This document shows, piece after piece, positions 47,401 to 59,887 of a stretch of 64,000 bases of DNA. The notes beneath the pieces were generated by a model. The model was not told where the DNA came from and did not search any database. It saw nothing but the letters and a program-made list of their open reading frames with translations. The position numbers and the translations under genes are program-made. The DNA lies in NCBI GenBank assembly GCA_030562195.1, contig JAUJPP010000012.1:6882001-6946000 (forward strand), in the 5' to 3' direction. The number at the start of each line of letters is the position of its first letter. Position 1 is the stretch's first letter. Origin of the DNA: Nipponacmea schrenckii (taxonomy: Eukaryota > Mollusca > Gastropoda > Lottiidae).

Positions 47401-50400
47401 TGGGTACATAGAAGCTGCAGTTTTTAAGGGATTTAGATGAAAATTGGTGCGAGCAATAGAGTTATTGCCCAATTTATTATTCGAATTCAATTCTGTCAGT
47501 GGGGGTATATTACCTTGCCTGGCAAACTATCTTTTAAGGATGTCTCACACTGTTAACCATTTATATGAAATATAACATTTATTACAGGCTCCAGATAGAT
47601 CAAGTTGGAATAGTAATATAACTGGTTATATAGTACAATATAGGTTATATAATACAACACAATGGTTACAAATAGTCACTGCTAATACTAAAACATCTTT
47701 ATTCTTAAAGTAAGTTGTATTAAAAAAGAAATATAGTAGGCTACATAGTACATCCCAGTAATTTGCTAAAATATAAACTGTGAAAGTAAATAAGACGGTT
47801 CAATTCATATCAAGAATATTTGCAACTATTCTTTCAAGGCTGATTGTAGGATCTTTTCCGCATAATTTGTTATTTGAATGAGATGTTATGCTTGGAGCAG
47901 ATATGAATGAAAGATTTATGTATTTGTGTTTTAGAAATCTTTCAATATGGAGTAAATATGAGATACGTGTAGCTGTTTATACCTTACAAGTTGTACCTGG
48001 TACTGGACCTTATTCTCATATTATAACAGTTCAAACATTGGAAACAGGTAATATTTGATATCTATTTATTGATTGCAGTTCATATCCTTAATATTTCCAT
48101 TTACAATAAAATTATTACCTGCTTGTCTGCTTTGAAGAAAACCATAATATATTATTAACCTATGGGTTTAAATATGTGATGCTACTCTATCATAGAAGAT
48201 ATAAACTGTGTTTTTTGTTTTTGTTTGTGTTTTTATTGCATGTTTCATATTAAATAACAGTTCCAGGTTCTGTAAGTGGTATCAGATCAGTTATAAATAA
48301 TAGTAGTATACAGTTGTCATGGTTACCACCTAATAAACCAAATGGTCACATCTTATACTATATCATACAATATTCATACTATAATAATACAGGTAAGTTT
48401 GTTATCATACTGATTACATGTCAAAAATATAATATTGTTCATAAACCTTTAAATGCAAAGTTTGAATGCAGATCTAAACAAATTAACATCTGTTAAATAT
48501 TTATTAATTATACAACTTTGGATGTTGTTGGTAACTGCACTTGTTTTACATAAGCTTTAAAGATTAAGGTAAAGCACCATGTAAAAAGATGCCAAATCAA
48601 AGACTTATAGCCAAATAGCAAATAATATCCCCTAGATAATGCCCTGTTAATATTCTCAATGTAACAATAAAAATTGTGAAATGTTAATATGTGATTTTTG
48701 TTATGTTACAGTGCTAGAAGAAAGTATGTTAGAAGTAAATGTAACAAGATATACAATAAATGATATAATACCTGAAAGTCAATATAATATATCCATTATA
48801 ACTGTCAATACAGCTGGTAACTCACAACCTATTAACTATACCTTATATACTTGTAAGTCCTTCATCTTTCATAATAATATTTTTTTTTTGCATGGCATCG
48901 ATTTTAATTGAGCTTGAAAAGCAAAGTCAAAATCAGAAAAAATAACCGTTTAAATCACGTGCTAGAGGAGTCCAATGGTAACAATGGTTACTGCACTGTA
49001 AGTTTTTTTACGATGTATAAAATTACACCAGAAGTAGGTCAACTTGAAGTTAAATTTATTTACCATCTAAACCAGAAGTGATGCAAAAAATCTAACTTTT
49101 CTATTTTGTTTACTTTTTTCATCCGTCTATTCACCAAAAATTTCAGAGTAGTCGCACAAATGGGAGCAAAGTTGCAAAAAAATGTCAAAACTTGCAAACT
49201 TCTGTTAAGAAAAATGTGCTACAAATTTTCAAAAATTGAAATATTTGAACTGTTATCAATCATATATGTGATATAAAATTTGAAAATGCGAAGAAAATCA
49301 ACATAAATTGCAACTTCTTGCAATTTATGATCATTAGAAACATCACTACTACAAAAGATCTATGAACATGAAATGCTCCAACTACTGTAGTCTAACTGCA
49401 GTGAGGTGTGGAAAATCGAAAAAAAAAGAGATTGGACTATGTGTCAGCAAAGTCCACAATTATTACATGTTAAAGATTTGGTAGGCCTTATGAAAATTTC
49501 ATATTTAAATTTTTATGCCTGCATATATTCAGTACCAGTTAATGATGATGATGATGATGATGATGATGTTGGTGACTTGAAAGATTCAATGACAACTACT
49601 GGTATAATAGATGTTAGCAGTAATCGTCAAGTGTCTGATGGAGATGATAATGATGGTAAATCAGTGAAGAATCTAGCAGTGATAGTTGGTGGTAGTCTGA
49701 CAGCTGGTATATTTGTCCTGTTTATAATAATACTCATTATTTATAAATGTGTTAAAAAGAGAAGATCTGAAAGAGAGAACTATGGTAAGTACTTGAGGAC
49801 TTAACTTGAAGTTTCCAGAAAGCCTTGCCATGATCGTCTTGAGCAACTGATGATATACATGAAGAAATCTTCAAAATGCTTCTTTGAATTTGATTTCCAT
49901 TAAATACTTTATTAGCATTGTTCCTTACAGATCACAATTAACTTGGAGTTTGTCCACCATGCATACTGTTGAATTTTTAAAAGTTCACTTGAAATATTGC
50001 CATTACCCATGTCCGTCCTTCAGGCCTTGAACAATTGCACTCTAAAATTGCTAATATTGAGTGATATCACCCAAGAATGAACCCTATTGAGAATCAAAAT
50101 AGGGCAAAATATTTAACATGATTATTGCCCTTGTTCTTTAAACGTGTTTGATTTTCTTGCTCGTAAACTCTCTACAAGGTACAATTCTTTACAGATTTTG
50201 ATGAAATTTGCTGAAATTGTTTTTTATCACCAAAGGAACCTTACTGAATATCAAAAATACAGAAAAGTATTTAATAAGTTATTGCCCTTGAAAGAAAGAA
50301 CAATTCTTTGAAACTTAGTATTATTGTACATTTATCACCCCAGAAAAGAAGTGCATGACTGAAGGTTGAATGTTTCATTCCAGTGATTGTAACTGTACTG

Positions 50401-53179
50401 TCAAGTTTTCATTCAAATTCAATGCTACCAATGGTGTATATTACCTTGCCTGGCAAGCTATCTTGCATAAGTCATTTATGTTTGAATTCCAAAATTGGAA
50501 ATAAAACAATTAAAACTAGTGTTGTATTGAGACAGATATTTATTTTATGTTTGTTGTGCCATATCATCATACTAACATTTTATATTAATATTCATGCCTA
50601 TTGATTCATAAATAATTTAAGTTTTAAGTTCTGTTTGAAATTTAAACATAATAAGTTGGTTACTTATTTGTTACTGAATATATGCTGCTTTCTGATTTAT
50701 GCTTTAATCTATATACATCTATGTTGTAAACATTAAAATTTTCTTACTTCTGGCAGCCTACAGAGCATATTTCAATACAGGATTTGTACAAGCGGTATGT
50801 ATATTGTAGGAAATGATGTCAACTAGGGCAAACAATTTTTTAGCATGATTATGTTCACTCCATATTTTGTTAATTCTATAATTTGGGTTTTTTTTATTAT
50901 TATTTTTTTGAATGATAACCATTTTGCATCTTCAATGAAAAGATTTCTCATTTGTAAGATGGTATCAAAAAATCCATTTATCAATTATAAGTAAAAAAAG
51001 GTATTTAAAAAAACATTGCATTTGGGAGAAAAAATTATCTGATTCCATTTTCAACTTCTCACACAACTGAGTTTTTAATGTTGTTTTTTTTTTTTTTCTT
51101 TATCATTCTTATATGTTGTTATTGGAGACTTGTTCTCAATTCTTTTAATCATTTTTAAAGGGTTTTTTATTTTTATATTTTTTATCAACACATTTTGTTT
51201 TTAGATTGAATGGATTCTCTTTATTTGAAACCTCTCATGAAATCATTTTTCATCATTGTTACTATTTCATCAACATTTTGATTATAAAATCTAGTTTTTA
51301 CTTTCCATATTTTACCATTCATTGTACATGTATATACTCATGAGCATCAATATCGTCTATTTTAAAATATTTCAAAGTAAATTCTCAATTTGATTGTTTT
51401 GTTTTTCTTTTTTCAGTAATCTCATCAAGCTTTAAATCAAAAAGATTATCATCTTTAACTGAAAGGTATTGAAATTATTCAATAATATATTTTACGTATT
51501 GCCTTTTTTGAGGTTGCTCTTCATTGTGAATTTTAAGGGATTTTTTAAAATATATTTTCAGATTGCAAGGCATCAATTAAGTGTGTTAACTATTCAATAT
51601 GCCCATACATGAATAAATAATTAAAGGTTTATTTAAATTTGCATTATTTGCATTGCATTTCCCTCTCTTTTCTGGTAAAAAAATTATCATTGTGACATTT
51701 TAAATTGAATTTCCAGAGATGACAATATTAATACAACAGTCAACACACAAACAAGAGAAAGTTATGATCCACAGCAGTCATCTAGTTATAGTAGCAGTGT
51801 TCTACCACAGTCACAACAATCATACCAATATCAATGTCAGGTAGGTCCTATATCACAATATATTTTTATTAAACAAAGACATACTACAATTACAACAATC
51901 ATATCAATACCATGTCAGGTAGGTCCTATATCACAATATATTTTTTATTAAACAAAGACATACTACAATTACAACAATCATATCAATACCATTGTCAGGT
52001 ATATTACAATTTCTCTTTATTACATATTATTATGCTTAAATCATAACAATTATACCAATATAAATGTCAGCATATCACAATATATCTGATATAATATATA
52101 ATTATATATATGAAATAAATCCAGGATAATCTTCCAGAGTGCTCTACGTGCAAATCCAAGGAGCTTTATAGATGATTAGAAAATGAACGACTTCACATAA
52201 ACATTAAGTTTTCTCAACAGTCTGTTTCGTAGTAGATTCGCTACCACTCGTCAGGAGAACAAGACGGTTTTGGTTTGAAATATTGCTATGCATGCACGTC
52301 GACACAGTAACTACACAAGGTGAATTAGTCGTCATATAATATATCAAAATAATATACTACAATCACAATGATCATACCATAATCAATTATCACAATTAAT
52401 GTTGATCATTTGATGCTAATCATGTAATCAAATATTAAATTATGTTATATATAGATGCCTGGTGTAGTGAATGAAACAGATAGTAATATAGTAAATAACA
52501 AATCACCTAATCAACTGACTAGAACTGTTAGTTTTCATGAATCAACCACTACAGGTATGTTTTATCATGAAAATATTTACAGGAAATAATAGTCTCTAGA
52601 AATCTCTATACATTCGCACCAATGTAGTCATTTTAGTCTTCAAGAATTATAAATGTGGAGCTCCACTCTGTATGGGTTTTAATCAATAGAAATGGAATGG
52701 ATGTTCTATTTTATTTGACATGTATTTTAGGTCTGGATAATCCTAACTATTTTGAAGATGAAGTATTTGCTGCTACATTACCTCGTCCTCATTCCACACC
52801 TGTTATGTCCTCAGAGGAATTATATGCAAAGGTAGATATAAATGTTTCATTTTATTTCCATGAATTGAATTTCACAATCAACAAACTTCAGGTTTTCAAG
52901 ATTGTTTCATTTACAATCTTAATTATTTGTAAATACTTTGAGTCACAACTAGTTTATTGTCAGTTGATCTAAAAAAAATAATTAGCTGAATGAATGGAAT
53001 CTATGTTGAATTTTTTTTTTAAGATGGGTGATAAATTAAAGAGGAATCGGATGAAAAGTGGCAGTGCAGCAGCTATTGCAAGATTAAAAAATAGTTCATT
53101 AAGCATTTCTAGTAATGATACTGAATCATTAGTAAATAATGATTCTGTTGTTATTTACAATGAAAGAACAGTATTATGA
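38466..53179 (+). CDS. Cell-surface receptor with 8 Ig and 5 FN3 domains (DCC/protogenin/Robo-like)
   Basis: A 30-coding-exon model gives 1529 aa, in phase throughout. Exon 1 (38466-38526) encodes a signal peptide. Ectodomain, tail and a cassette exon are annotated separately. The protein is a type I membrane receptor: eight Ig domains, five fibronectin type III domains, an acidic juxtamembrane stretch with eight aspartates, one TM helix (IVGGSLTAGIFVLFIIILII), a basic stop-transfer (KKRRSER) and a Ser/Gln-rich cytoplasmic tail ending in TVL, a class I PDZ-ligand pattern. Such receptors act in axon guidance or homophilic adhesion. The Ig/FN3 count does not match DCC (4+6), Robo (5+3), contactin (6+4), L1 (6+5), Sidekick (6+13) or DSCAM (10+6), so I do not assign a subfamily. 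The ankyrin-binding FIGQY motif of L1 proteins is absent. Confidence 0.88.
38823..44508 (+). other. Receptor exons 2-13: eight Ig domains
   Basis: Ig1 exon 38823-39086. Ig2 39371-39685. Ig3 40050-40334. Ig4 40826-41134. Ig5 41608-41761 and 42013-42131. Ig6 42517-42630 and 42861-43007. Ig7 43314-43429 and 43664-43826. Ig8 44090-44296 and 44440-44508. Each domain shows the B-strand Cys, the C-strand Trp and a D-x-G-x-Y-x-C or similar F-strand motif (Ig8 has L-V-T-C in place of Y-x-C). Ig1 to Ig4 are single exons and Ig5 to Ig8 are split once, suggesting the two blocks expanded separately. Nearly all domain boundaries are phase 1, which favours domain duplication by exon shuffling. Confidence 0.88.
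42260..42516 (+). repeat. 102-104-bp tandem duplication of the receptor exon 8 splice acceptor
   Basis: Two upstream copies start just after acceptor-like TTATTATAG at 42311 and 42413. The true exon 8 starts at 42517. A still earlier 5'-truncated copy covers about 42260-42310. Each unit is about 80 nt of the exon 5' end plus 22-26 nt of the intron 3' end. Copies 1 and 2 are 102 bp apart (in frame) and copies 2 and 3 are 104 bp apart (frameshift), so inclusion of upstream copies would end at a stop. Confidence 0.9.
46240..46450 (+). repeat. Dispersed repeat copy in receptor intron 17
   Basis: Contains TGCCCCTGACTTCAG-like and ATTGTGATAG words and ends with TACATTACCTGGCAAACTAT. This is the same terminal sequence as the copies at 47190-47533 and 49970-50463, and in reverse complement at 14270. 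It is truncated or more diverged than those. Confidence 0.5.
47190..47533 (+). repeat. Dispersed repeat copy in receptor intron 20
   Basis: Two internal subrepeats begin with TGCCCTTGACTTA-x-AAAATTGC and ATTGTGGGT, followed by the family terminus TATATTACCTTGCCTGGCAA. Orientation is opposite to the copy at 14270-14965. Confidence 0.65.
49533..49784 (+). other. Receptor exon 25: acidic juxtamembrane region and transmembrane helix
   Basis: The exon encodes a pure GAT run (49544-49567, eight Asp), an acidic Ser/Thr-rich linker, a TM helix of about 22 residues and the KKRRSERENY stop-transfer. The GAT run is a coding microsatellite and may vary in length between individuals. The exon ends in phase 1, which matches exon 27 and also the optional 38-nt exon. 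Confidence 0.85.
49970..50470 (+). repeat. Dispersed repeat copy in the receptor intron after exon 25
   Basis: Tandem subrepeats contain GAACCCTATTGAGAATCAAA, TTGCCCTTGTTCTTTAAACG and CTACAAGGTACAATTCTTTA. The copy ends in GTATATTACCTTGCCTGGCA. It is the best-preserved match, in reverse complement, to 14270-14965. Confidence 0.65.
50757..50794 (+). other. Candidate 38-nt cassette exon that truncates the receptor tail
   Basis: A good acceptor (CTTCTGGCAG) and donor (GCG|GTATGT) enclose a 38-nt open segment. It joins in frame after exon 25 and adds 13 codons (AYRAYFNTGFVQA). Joining on to exon 27 then reads TAA as the first codon. Inclusion therefore gives a short cytoplasmic tail and skipping gives the full tail. 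Whether it is spliced at all is not shown by the DNA. Confidence 0.45.
51841..52080 (+). repeat. 78-80-bp tandem duplication of the receptor exon 28 splice donor
   Basis: The exon 3' end (ACAACAATCATACCAATATC then AATGTCAG) plus the intron start GTAGGTCCTATATCACAATA is repeated. Donor-like CAG|GT sites occur at the true donor (51841) and at 51919 and 51999. A further degenerate copy lies near 52040-52075. The copies contain stops, so they are not useful coding extensions. Confidence 0.85.
52110..52335. other. Compositionally distinct segment in receptor intron 28
   Basis: This stretch is visibly more GC-rich than the surrounding intron (CTCTACGTGCAAATCCAAGG, GCATGCACGTCGACACAG). It could be a transposon fragment. 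I recognise no family, TIR or frame. Confidence 0.3.
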
Positions 53180-56100
53180 TCTAATGTCTCATGAATTTTA
53201 ATAGATAAATTTTTAGCATGAAGGTTGATCAGAATTAATAAGTATGTTGTGTTATGCAGAGATGAATGCATAATTTCAATTTCATGAACACTTTCTTTAG
53301 TGAATAATTCGTGAGTTTCATTTCATTTGGAATCATGTGTTAAAGAACATGACTAAAACCAACATAATGATTGCTACAAACTAATGGGAATATTCATAGC
53401 ATCAATAGCATGTTCATCAATTTGTTTATCATTAGAAAGGTGAAATTAGCTAGAATTATATCAAATATAGACAGAGCTTTAAATGATTTTATCAATGAAT
53501 CTTATTTTTCAAATGTACAACACTGCTAGACTGTGTCTTAATTGTACTTAATTTACTGATATCTTGTTGTGTGTTGACTGGTGTAGTGACTATACTGTAG
53601 TCTGATGTAAATGTAGTGTAAATATTACTGTAGGCTATTTTAAATAGGTGTATGTTTTATATAGGCTTATTTTAGTAAGCTCCTATATAGATCAAAATTT
53701 GTAAATTGTATAATTCTTATCAGCTTTATTTAATTATATAGTGATATTTTATCAATGAGTGCAATGTAGGGACGTTGATTTTGCAATATTTTGTGCACTA
53801 AAATGTCAATATTAATATTACTTGAACATTTTTACTGTATTGACTGACTAACAAGTGATGAGAAGTTCCTGGAATGGAGAGATTTTGTGCTGTGCAAGAA
53901 TAGTAGTATGATAATTAGAATGACAAATATTGCTTAAAAGAACATCTGAAGACTAATTATTCAAATCAACCCCTGAAAATGGCGAACCTGTCCACGTAAT
54001 TTAATTAATTTATTTATCATTCCAAAAATCACTTTAAATATTTAAAAGAGACAAACTATTTATTGGACCATATGTATTTTGTTAGTCCACTAAACTATTT
54101 TTTATTGATATATTGTTATTTATGAGATTATTTGTTATATTAAGAATCAATTAGTATTTTTGAATGTTTGATATTTATATAAGTCTAACAGAAGTTAGCA
54201 AGTATTAATACTACTTGAAATAAGTGAACATTACTTTTTGTAAAATTTAAATTCCTGATGCTCAAGATTATTGTAGAATTAAGCTAAAATTTGTCATGGA
54301 ATTGAGCTCTTTACTTTTCCAAACACAGTACACAGCATCGTAAGACTGAGATAATGTATTACTGAAATATGGAACCAACATATTATGAGGCTTTTTTTCA
54401 TAATCAATGTGAGCTCTAATTTACCACTTTATAATTTGTTTCTCTTGCATTTCCACTTAAAAGTCAGAGTTTTGTGATATCAATACTCGCAAAAGCTTCA
54501 ATTGATATGTAAGGACAATTGGAATGGTGACTTCTTAAACACATAGTTTAATTTATCAAGATTAAGCTAAATGTATCATGAAAAGTAGTAATAATTTATT
54601 ATTTTGAAATTGTGCCAATTTATTTAAAATATAACTTAATTAAGTTCTATGATTGATTTAAATGGAGGATTAAATGAAAAATGTAGTATTTTGATTTATA
54701 TTTATAAGATTATTTATATTACTATGTCTCATTATTGAATGAATATTCATGAGCATTCAGTATTAAGTCTTAATTACTGAGAATTTTCGTGAAAACTGTT
54801 TCATTTCAGTATTTGGATATATTATTTCAGTATTGTCGAAACCTGATGAGATGGGTCCAATGTATATTTAAGTTTTATTTTATTTTAGATATACATAAAA
54901 AATGAATATCAATAATACAGGACTCAGTGAAGAATAAAAATTAGTTTTAACGTGAATAGATAGAACAGAATGTAACATAATGCATGAAAGGATTCTTTTG
55001 TGGCGCTTATTAAACTGTGATTAAATGTATTGATAAAGTTTGTGTAAATAATTTTCATTATGCAAAATTTTTATTATAATGCTCTTAGTTTAGTTGCAAA
55101 AATAGAGAATACTATAATTTTTAATATAACATATCAGATGTGTGCCATGATGTATAAAGTATATATTGAGAATTACAGCTTTAAGGATAAACAACGACTT
55201 ACATTGTATCATTTAAGGTTATAACAAATTTGATCACAATTGAAAGGTGCAATTTAAATATTCCCCAAAATAAAGTTTATGCATATATGTATATCCACAT
55301 AATTCCTAGGCAATATTAGGTGTTAAAATTCATAACAATTCATATCAGTTATAATGATTATAATTTTGGAAGTCAGCAGAATAGTTTTAAAAAGTTAACA
55401 TTAAACATGTAGGTGTTTGATAATTTTATCTACTCCTTTGCTAGCCAAGTGATATTGTCAATAGTCAAAGCTTGTTTAGCTATGGCAGTAGAGCCTATAG
55501 ATAATTATTTATAACTGTATTATTTAGAGTAAATTGTTACATGTATCATACACAACATATCTTTTTACATTCCACTATTTATTTAATAAACTTTTATTGT
55601 TTTTAAACTTGTTTGATTCCAAATCCTGTCTAATGGAGAAAAGTTCCCTGAATATTACCATACTCAATTGAGTTTTCCTGATTGAATATGAATTGTTGAT
55701 TTTTTTTTTCCCACAGCCATAATATTCTAACATATGAGAACTTTTATGAGGCAGTGCCCCCCCCCCCCCCAGAAAAATGTTCTATTCAGGTTCAAATCAT
55801 TTGTTCTGCCCCAATCACAGTTAAGGGTGTTATAAGAGATGCTCTCCTGTAGAAGCACTGGCCTAGGTCACAAGAACGGGCCTGTCTAGTGATCGTTAAA
55901 TATTTTTAGTTGAATTCAAAGCTGGCTGTTGGCATATATAAGTGTGCCTGGCAAGAGATATCTTTCAATTCATTGCATCATAACTTTTATGATGAGATTA
56001 AACCAATCTAAATTTGCGTTCTTCATTTTAAATATTCTAAAAATGTCATCAGCCCCAAACTGCTGCTACGTATACATTTAGACCAATCAAATCGTGCCTA

Positions 56101-56300
56101 ATCATTGCCCCAGCTAATCAGATTTCAACACGAATTCTTAACTATGTTATAAACCAATGTTCACGGTCTGAGAAACCATATCCACTATAATATTCTCAAG
56201 AAATCATTAGAAACACCCATTAGTTACGGAATAGGACGAAGATACCCAGAAATATCCACTAAAGATATTTATTTCAAAGTTTGAAGAAATCTATCTGACA
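53180..56300. other. Receptor 3' flank and intergenic DNA
   Basis: AT-rich, probably including a long 3' UTR. AATAAA signals occur near 55268 and 55585. It includes a reverse copy of the CTTGTGACCTAGG repeat (55823-55874) and a C run of fourteen (about 55758-55771). No other gene is seen. Confidence 0.45.
55823..55874 (-). repeat. Dispersed repeat, CTTGTGACCTAGG family, reverse copy
   Basis: The reverse complement begins CTTGTGACCTAGGCCAGTGC and continues TTCTACAGGAGAGC and TTATAACACC, nearly identical to 17341-17393 in DDX31 intron 1. Confidence 0.6.
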
Positions 56301-56332
56301 GGTGAGCACATGGCGTTGTTATTGTTTTGATA

Positions 56333-56340
56333 TGACGTCA
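56333..56340 (+). promoter_or_regulatory. CRE-type TGACGTCA palindrome upstream of BiP
   Basis: A perfect CRE/ATF site about 520 bp upstream of the start codon. An inverted CCAAT (ATTGG, 56360-56364) lies 20 bp downstream. CRE/ATF sites occur in vertebrate GRP78 promoters. Function here is inferred. Confidence 0.4.
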
Positions 56341-56588
56341 TTTTCAATAACAGATTTTGATTGGTTTAAATATAAGTCAAATAGTCACGTTCATCTTTCA
56401 GCAGCATTAATCGGAACGAAATATTTCATACTATGAACATTTAGGAAGTTTTCTGGATCATTTTAAAATTTATTTTCATTTAAAATAAAAATATATATTG
56501 AAAATACAAATTATTTGCATTCTATGCTTGAAAATCTTCTTTTCTGTCAAACTTTCGTTTCAATAAAACGCACATGTCAAAGTACCGT

Positions 56589-56600
56589 CCACGTGACGTA
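56589..56600 (+). promoter_or_regulatory. UPRE/ERSE-like CCACGTGACGTA upstream of BiP
   Basis: The CCACG half of an ER-stress element merges with a CACGTG and a TGACGTA (XBP1/ATF6-like ACGT core) about 260 bp upstream of the start. A full CCAAT-N9-CCACG spacing is not seen, although a CCAAT lies at 56690-56694. It is consistent with unfolded-protein-response control. Confidence 0.45.
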
Positions 56601-56857
56601 ATATTTGTAAACAAACGCACATGGCCTGAAAATGACAGTTCACGGAAAACCGGTACTGAATTTAAAATGGACTGATGGATCTACTCTGACCAATAACTAC
56701 ACTAATGCACTATCTTACACGATTTTTTAATACTTTGTTATTACAGAAAAGACAAAAAGTTAGTATAAAGACTGCTACAGTTGATAAAAAGTACAAAAGC
56801 CCTTCAGAAATTTGGCATAATAAAACACATTGAGATAGTGAGAGAAGAGAAGAAGAT

Positions 56858-59887
<3,030 letters not shown>

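Larger units (their letters stand above)
45032..48852 (+). other. Receptor exons 14-24: five fibronectin type III domains
   Basis: FN3-1 exons 45032-45161 and 45403-45572. FN3-2 45789-45929 and 46021-46194. FN3-3 46459-46529 and 46728-46947. FN3-4 47055-47125, 47588-47709 and 47935-48047. FN3-5 48261-48392 and 48712-48852. Each has the B-strand Trp (LTW, LSW, LQW, VFW, LSW) and a Leu/Tyr-rich F-strand; an N-x-x-G turn is clear in several (NDVG, NEAG, NTAG). FN3-4 is split into three exons, the others into two. The linkers are Pro-rich, as is normal for FN3 A-strands. Confidence 0.87.
51417..53179 (+). other. Receptor exons 27-31: cytoplasmic tail
   Basis: Exons 51417-51465, 51717-51840, 52455-52554, 52731-52831 and 53024-53179. 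The tail has a Ser/Gln/Tyr-rich segment, an NPNYFEDEVF stretch (NPxY type, possible PTB or endocytosis signal), SSEELYAK, a basic KLKRNR patch and the C-terminal TVL PDZ-ligand pattern. The first exon follows directly on exon 25 in phase 1. Confidence 0.82.

Noticed and set aside
52655..52972. 105-residue ORF as a separate gene
   Set aside because: Its middle is receptor exon 30 (52731-52831). The ends are intron read-through.
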